In this document: positions 58,829 through 64,000 of the stretch, piece after piece
Layout of the letters: the number at the start of each line of letters is the position of its first letter
Position numbering within the stretch: the first letter of the stretch is position 1
NCBI GenBank assembly: GCA_016617785.1
Contig: JADILM010000001.1
Span: 2,170,001 to 2,234,000, forward strand
DNA length: 64,000 nt
Direction: 5' to 3'
DNA from: Sporobolomyces roseus
Taxonomy: Eukaryota > Basidiomycota > Microbotryomycetes > Sporidiobolales > Sporidiobolaceae
Notes under the pieces: generated by a model
What the model was told of the DNA's origin: nothing
Database searches by the model: none
Seen by the model: only the letters and a program-made list of their open reading frames with translations
Translations under genes and position numbers: made by a program

Positions 58829-59056
58829 CCTTGTACATCTTCCTCCTCAAGCGAGCGAACACGAAGAAGGAGCGACTTCAAGCGGAACAAGACGCTCTAC
58901 CTGATCACGAGAAACGAGTTTACACCGTCCAAGAATTGAGGGATATGGGTGATCGGTACGTCTCAAACCTGACGAAGTCGTTTGTATGAAGAGGAGCGAT
59001 GAGCTGATGATTCGCTTCATCGCACAGCGCTCCCGAATTCGTCTACACCATCTAGA
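58829..59056 (+). pseudogene. Truncated duplicate of the MFS permease 3' end
   Basis: Matches the last two exons and last intron of the permease (55869-56109). It reads FLLKRANTKKERLQAEQDAL and PDHEKRVYTVQELRDMGD, then a GTACGT...CACAG intron and APEFVYTI with a TAG stop at 59054-59056. Nothing upstream of 58829 matches the permease. No start codon or upstream exons are present, so it cannot make a transporter. In this piece the codon changes are synonymous except one (Ala to Ile) next to the left break. Confidence 0.8.
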
Positions 59057-59109
59057 GTCGAAGTCGTTCTTCCTCGTCCAGCCTCAGTCTCGTTGTCTTT
59101 ATGGTGTAT

Positions 59110-59780
59110 TGTCTCTACTCCCTTTTGTCACTTATCCTTCGATATCATATCTTGTCACGAATAGTCTCTACTTCTCTCTCTCTCCCTTGAATCAGGACCA
59201 GAATTGTCGAATGTTGCGAAACAATAAAAGTCATCTTTCCCTCTACTAGATCGCGCTCGAGAGAGGCCGAGTCGTAACTCCGAGAATGATATCTCCCGAG
59301 AGTGAGAAACACTTCGACTGAACTTAACGAAATTTCAAACTTGTGCGAATTTCAACTTTCGACCTTTCACCAAATCTTGACAACTCGACTCATGCCATGA
59401 ATGGATGGTACCAGAAGGACTATCCTACCCCTGAATCATCACCAGAAGTCAAACAAGAATCACCTGAAGCTTCCTCGTCAATCTCTTTTCCCACTTCTTT
59501 CAACTTCGATTCTCCTTCTTCTCCTCTCGAATCAGCACTCGTACGGTACTCGAATGGACTACAGATCAAGAGTGAACGTCTAGCAAAGCGTACTACACCT
59601 TGTCAGCAGTGTAGGAGGATTAGGAGAGCTTGTAAATGGATCGAAGGAGATCAAGATTGTGAGAGGTGTGGGAAACTAGGCAAAGCGTGTACTGGTCCTA
59701 CTCGGTGAGCATTCTATTCTCTTGCGAGTCATGTCTCTGGCAGTGTGAGCTGATTCCCGCTGTCGAATGTAGACGTTCGA
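59110..59780 (+). repeat. Duplicated segment, copy B (promoter plus zinc-cluster exon)
   Basis: This stretch covers the upstream region, exon 1 and intron 1 start of copy B. Apart from small indels in a CT run, it is almost base-for-base repeated at about 62084-62725 (copy C). Copy A at about 56160-56800 is a clear but more diverged relative. One visible difference is an A-run (AACAATAAAAG in B versus AACAAAAAAAG in A and C). Confidence 0.8.
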
Positions 59781-61663
59781 AATCGATTCTCGAATTGGTT
59801 CGTCCCGCTCAACAGCAACAGCAGCGTCCGACAGTCGTCGCTGAGATTGGACCTTCGTCGCCCGAGTCGAGGTGGTCGACTTTGCACATGTCGTACTCCC
59901 TCACGTATCATCTATTCGACAGTGAGTGAATTCATCGTTCGAATAGTCGTCAAGAATTTTCCGCTCACCCTGGCACTGTCGCTTCCCAGTCGCTCTCGAG
60001 TTCTTTTCGAACGGAATCGTTTTCGTTGAGCTCGACTATCAAGATTTCGTCAAACGCTTTCGGAATGCGAGAGGTCGCTGCGAGGATCTCAGTCCTGTCG
60101 ATGAGGTTCGTCTCTCGCTCGCTCGTAGTTTCTGAATCTTATTGAGCTAATTCGCTTCCTGCAGCTATTTCTACAATCACAGCTCGTCGTCGGAGCGCAT
60201 TGCTCGACCCACTCCGTCAGTCCTCATTGTCAATGGTCTTGCCAGCTCCTTCCTCTCCTGACCCCTTCACTTCTTGACAGGCTTTGCTTCGTTTTGCTGG
60301 AGACGTTCCCGAGCTAGACGACTTAGTCGGACCTCGGGCCAACTCGTCAGACCTTACCGCAATCGGGCTCGCTCGTCGTCAGCCGTTGTCCAATCTTCTC
60401 GAGGAACTGCTGGCTTGTATCGAACGCCACCTCTCGATTGCTCTCGATCCAACTCAAGCTACTTCTGAACACCTCTCGATAGCGCTCTTCGCTATGAAGT
60501 TCCTCGTTGATTCGGCGGAACTCGACTCTGAACGGTTGCGCCTGCTCCGAATCGGAGTGCAGCGGGGACTCGAGTCCATAAACGCTGTACAAGGCGCTGT
60601 AAGCGCTGATGGCCCAGTCCTCAGCTCCCTCAGAGACTTTGTTGTAAGCCCTGCAGCTCTTCTCTGACGAATCGAAAAAGGAAGCTGAGCAACGACGAGG
60701 GCCACAGACCGAAGAAGTTCGTCTCTCGCTCTCGCTCGGACTACATACAACTGTGTGAGTTCAAGAAGACGTCCTCTTGCGCTCATCGAGACCGTCTCTT
60801 ATCAACTTCTGTCCTCGTTCAGATCTCCAGCATCTTACCACCTCCTCTTTGGCGACGAATCGATACCCAAGATACCCACACTGCTTTCAGACGTCTCTTT
60901 CGTTTTCGATCTCAAGAACGAGCAGGTCGATACCCTCGAGAGGACGACATACTTCTTTCAAACCTGGACCTATTCATTCTTCCCAGTTCATCGCCATCTC
61001 GAGTACATTCTCGCATATGCAACTCGTTCGACTGTGGCGTCGGCGATAGCTTACTGCTGGGGACGACTGGATGTCGTATACAACGTCTACAACATCACGA
61101 TTCAGCAAATGAGCGAGGATTCAAGATACGATCAGCTTCGTTACCGATCTCGACCTGCCGGTTCCGTTGCAACCCTCATTCTCGACATGGCTGATTTCTC
61201 TCGCTTTGAGTGCAGCTGCTACCGTAAGATCAGCCAATGCGAAGAGGCTCATCATCTTCTGTATCAATCGAAAGATCGGCTACTCGCAATGCTGAACCTG
61301 CTCAGCAGACGATTGACGTTACTCTATGTGAGTCGATCTCTGAGGAAAGATGAATCAGTCGAACTGATGCCTTTCAGACAGCATGTCTCGAATGAGCCTC
61401 ATCAACTTCATTCTGCTGGAGTCACCTTTGTCGAAAACATTCGCTCATGTCCCGAAGACATCCTCCGAGACTGGGCTTCATTGGCTCCACTCGAAAGCAA
61501 GCAGTGCGTACTTTCAGAATGGCTCCATTCCCCTTCTGCGCTCACAAACTTCTGCTTTCCTTGCAGGATGATAGAGGGTCTTCGTTTCATTAGCTACGGA
61601 ATGCCCGACGCTTGCCGGCTGATTCAAATTCTCGAAGGTCAAGCTACATCTGAAAACACATGA
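59397..61663 (+). CDS. Zn(II)2Cys6 transcription factor-like protein, tandem copy B
   Basis: Exon 1 (59397-59704) begins MNGWYQKDYPTPESSPEVKQ and carries the same zinc cluster as copy A, with ERCGKLGKAC at its end. Exon 2 (from 59773) reads RSKSILELVRPAQQQQQR. After intron 2 the protein diverges from copy A: IALEFFSNGIVFVELDYQDF, LFLQSQLVVGAHCSTHS, then ALLRFAGDVPELDDLVG, then HLSIALFAMKFLVDSAELDS. Further exons read TEEVRLSLSLGLHTTV and SPASYHLLFGDESIPKIPTL. Next come FVFDLKNEQVDTLERTTYFF, ATRSTVASAIAYCWGRLDVV and IEGLRFISYGMPDACRL, ending EGQATSENT (TGA at 61661-61663). Exon order and phases follow copy A. Complete, with no internal stops in the spliced model. Confidence 0.75.
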
Positions 61664-62083
61664 ACGAATGATTGAGGTGATTGAGGAGAATCGATGGACC
61701 TTCCTCGAGACAGATCGAGCGTGAGTTGATACGTTCTCTTTCCTACCGATCACCTGTATACTGACTTCGAGCGTCTACTCGTTTTGGTCCAAAGGCCTTA
61801 CATCTAGCGCAATCTACTTCAGCCAATCTCTCTCGCTCGAAGAGAAACGAGTTGAACCGGAAATCTGTAAGCGACGACTCTCGTCCGACTCGCCCACAGT
61901 GGAGTACTTGCTGATTCGGATTGTATACTGATACAGTTTCGAGGAAGCGATGCATACGCTCGAAAGCTCGACGTCGCCGGAGACGTTCTCACATTCCATG
62001 AATCTCACTCGACTTGCGAATCTTTGACAGCTCTCTCCTCTCTGACTCCCTTTGTCGCCAGCTTTCTCCTCACCTACATGGTC
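61664..62083. other. Spacer between tandem copies B and C
   Basis: About 420 bp that lacks the permease relic found between copies A and B. It contains exon-like plus-strand pieces with splice-like signals (for example GATACAG at about 61936 followed by TTTCGAGGAAGCG), perhaps a degraded remnant of another copy, but I cannot align it convincingly by eye. Confidence 0.35.
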
Positions 62084-62725
62084 TTCACTCCCTTTGTCAC
62101 TTATCCCTCGATATCATATCTTGTCACGAATAGTCTCTACTTCTCTCTCCCTTGAATCAGGACCAGAATTGTCGAATGTTGCGAAACAAAAAAAGTCATC
62201 TTTCCCTCTACTAGATCGCGCTCGAGAGAGGCCGAGTCGTAACTCCGAGAATGATATCTCCCGAGAGTGAGAAACACTTCGACTGAACTTAACGAAATTT
62301 CAAACTTGTGCGAATTTCAACTTTCGACCTTTCACCAAATCTTGACAACTCGACTCATGCCATGAATGGATGGTACCAGAAGGACTATCCTACCCCTGAA
62401 TCATCACCAGAAGTCAAACAAGAATCACCTGAAGCTTCCTCGTCAATCTCTTTTCCCACTTCTTTCAACTTCGATTCTCCTTCTTCTCCTCTCGAATCAG
62501 CACTCGTACGGTACTCGAATGGACTACAGATCAAGAGTGAACGTCTAGCAAAGCGTACTACACCTTGTCAGCAGTGTAGGAGGATTAGGAGAGCTTGTAA
62601 ATGGATCGAAGGAGATCAAGATTGTGAGAGGTGTGGGAAACTAGGCAAAGCGTGTACTGGTCCTACTCGGTGAGCATTCTATTCTCTTGCGAGTCATGTC
62701 TCTGGCAGTGTGAGCTGATTCCCGC
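62084..62725 (+). repeat. Duplicated segment, copy C (promoter plus zinc-cluster exon)
   Basis: Repeat of 59110-59780. Homology to B begins abruptly at about 62084 (CTTCACTCCCTTTGTCAC) and ends at about 62725 in intron 1, where the sequence becomes copy A-like. Exon 1 encodes exactly the same protein segment as copy B. Confidence 0.8.
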
Positions 62726-64000
62726 ATTCGAATGTAGACGTTCGAAATCGATTCTCGAATTGGTTCGTCCCGCTCAACAGCAGCAACAGCAGCATTCGAT
62801 AGTCGTCGCAGCGATTGGACCTTCTTCGCCCGAATCGAGGTGGTCGACATTGCACATGTCGTATTCTCTTACCTATCATCTCGTCGAGAGTAAGGCTTCG
62901 TTCCCTCGATTTTTGTTCGAAGCTCGCCTGACTCTGATCACTCTTCCCCAAGCTAGCCGGTCTCGAGTTCCTCGCCGACGGCTTCGTATACGACGGCTTC
63001 GACTACAAGTTCTTCTACTCGCGGCTCCAGGAGTCAAGAGGAAGACTAGACGAAATCGATTCGGTTGATCAAGTACGTCGACTTGCTTCTCATTTGATCC
63101 GGTCTGGGAGCTCACACTTCGGACATTGTCTAGCTATTCGCTATGGCACAGATGATCGCCGGATCTCACTCTACGACACACTCCGTGAGCACTCCCTCGA
63201 ATTCACCTGTCCTGAATCGTCTCATCTGACTCTCTTTCGCTTCTCAGGCCTTCCTGCAAACTCGAGCACCGGTCACTGATTTGGACTCTCTCGATTTCGA
63301 ACGATCCGATCCGTCTGGCTGGACCGAGATTGGACTCGCACGAAGGAATCCGCTTCTCGCCGTTACTCGTCAAATCGCCGAAAGCCTCAACTCACAGTCT
63401 CTCGAGCACGATCCTCATCAGCTCGCGACCGAGAGACTATCGGTATCCCTCTTCGCCCTCCGGTTCATATCGGATCTACAAGAGTTCGCCCCGGAACAAT
63501 TGCTTCTTCTGCAGGATGCCGTTCGCAAAGGGCTCGACTACTTGGCACGAGCAGGAGCGACGATCTCTCACGCTGACTATGAGTCCTTCTCTCTTCCCCT
63601 GCGAGAAATAGCTGTAAGCTCCATTCCTCTTTCCGACTCTCGCTGAGGAAGCACAAGCTTACCTACCCCGTCTATTAGCGAGAAGCAGTTCGTGTCGCGC
63701 TCGTACTCGATGTACCAACGACGATGTATGTAACCTTTTCGCGGACATGAAGAGCTCGAACGACACGACGAGACTGAACTTCGTCGATTTTCCAGTTCTC
63801 CGGCAGAGTATCACCTGCTCTTTGGCAATTTTCGACCATTAGACATTCCTCCTGTTCCCGAAGATATATCCTACATCTTCAGTATGCCTCCAGAGTCGCC
63901 TGAGACTCGCGATCTCGCTTTCGCCTTTCAAGATTATTGGATTCCCTTTCCTCTCCCAATCTACTGTCATCTTGAACGACTCCTCACCTACACTCCAGTA
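62362..64000 (+). CDS. Zn(II)2Cys6 transcription factor-like protein, tandem copy C (partial, runs off right edge)
   Basis: Exon 1 (62362-62669) is protein-identical to copy B. Exon 2 (from 62738) matches copy A instead (RPAQQQQQQHSIVVAAIG) and ends in a divergent YHLVE rather than YHLFD. Later exons are a third version of the effector region: TGLEFLADGFVYDGFDYKFF, ARRNPLLAVTRQIAESL, ERLSVSLFALRFISDLQEFA and PEQLLLLQDAVRKGLDYL. The last exons seen read REAVRVALVLDVPTTM and PAEYHLLFGNF, then FQDYWIPFPLPIYCHLERLL. The final exon is cut at base 64000. Frame is open in the spliced model, so this copy looks functional as far as it can be seen. Confidence 0.7.

Noticed and set aside
1..64000. tRNA genes, rRNA, CRISPR arrays, transposons or viral genes
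   Set aside because: A read-through of both strands showed no convincing B-box/cloverleaf, array, terminal repeats, transposase or polymerase motifs. A tRNAscan-SE and RepeatMasker run would settle this.

Overview
This window is nuclear DNA from a fungus. It is densely packed with genes that carry many short spliceosomal introns, mostly about 45-75 nt, with GTAAGT/GTGAGT-like donors, CTGAC/CTAAC-like branch sites and CAG/TAG acceptors. The gene set is ordinary fungal: APSES factor, fused PABA synthase, SUR7/PalI-type membrane protein, Atg8 and Zn2Cys6 factors. Intron density, intron length and the style of the conserved proteins point to a basidiomycete, possibly a yeast-like Pucciniomycotina. 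That placement is inference; there is no rRNA or mitochondrial marker here. I saw no transposon, CRISPR array, rRNA or tRNA gene.

Layout. 1-5332 (minus): PP4 regulatory subunit 1-like HEAT protein, cut by the left edge. 6036-8858 (plus): bifunctional PABA/ADC synthase. 9273-10710 (plus): three-finger C2H2-type protein. 10933-11986 (plus): Rsa3-like ribosome assembly factor. 12317-13637 and 14026-15236 (plus): two unrecognised helical proteins that are tandem paralogs judged by a shared microexon pattern. 15646-17416 (minus): mitochondrial dicarboxylate carrier. 17976-20634 (minus): APSES DNA-binding protein. 21432-25347 (minus): MIT-domain protein. 25623-26591 (plus): Mediator subunit Med6. 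27380-30775 (plus): RBR ubiquitin ligase of the RNF216 type. 31077-32228 (minus): SUR7/PalI-like tetraspanner. 32891-34247 (minus): DUF4336-like protein. 34718-35712 and 41462-42438 (minus): two diverged paralogs of an undescribed family. Between them lie a membrane-anchored thaumatin-like protein (36335-38971) and a small disordered protein (39568-40213). 42723-44086 (plus): F-box protein. 44551-45417 (plus): Atg8. 46028-50949 (minus): exportin-1. 51451-52450 (minus): DM9-repeat protein. 53518-56109 (plus): MFS anion:cation-symporter-family permease.

The right end (about 55.9-64 kb) is the most dynamic region. Three tandem Zn(II)2Cys6 transcription factor genes follow the permease. Their DNA-binding first exons are nearly identical, and two of the three encode the same 103 residues, while the downstream effector exons are strongly diverged. 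A truncated duplicate of the permease 3' end lies between copies A and B. Copy C is a mosaic: B-like up to a sharp switch inside intron 1, then A-like. This looks like segmental duplication followed by gene conversion that keeps the DNA-binding exon uniform while the effector halves diversify.

Other notable structures are a tandemly duplicated intron in the thaumatin-like gene that creates a zero-length exon, an Atg8 start codon split by an intron, and a threonine in exportin-1 at the leptomycin-sensitive cysteine position. Exon structures were built by hand from splice consensus and reading-frame continuity, so individual boundaries are less certain than gene identities.
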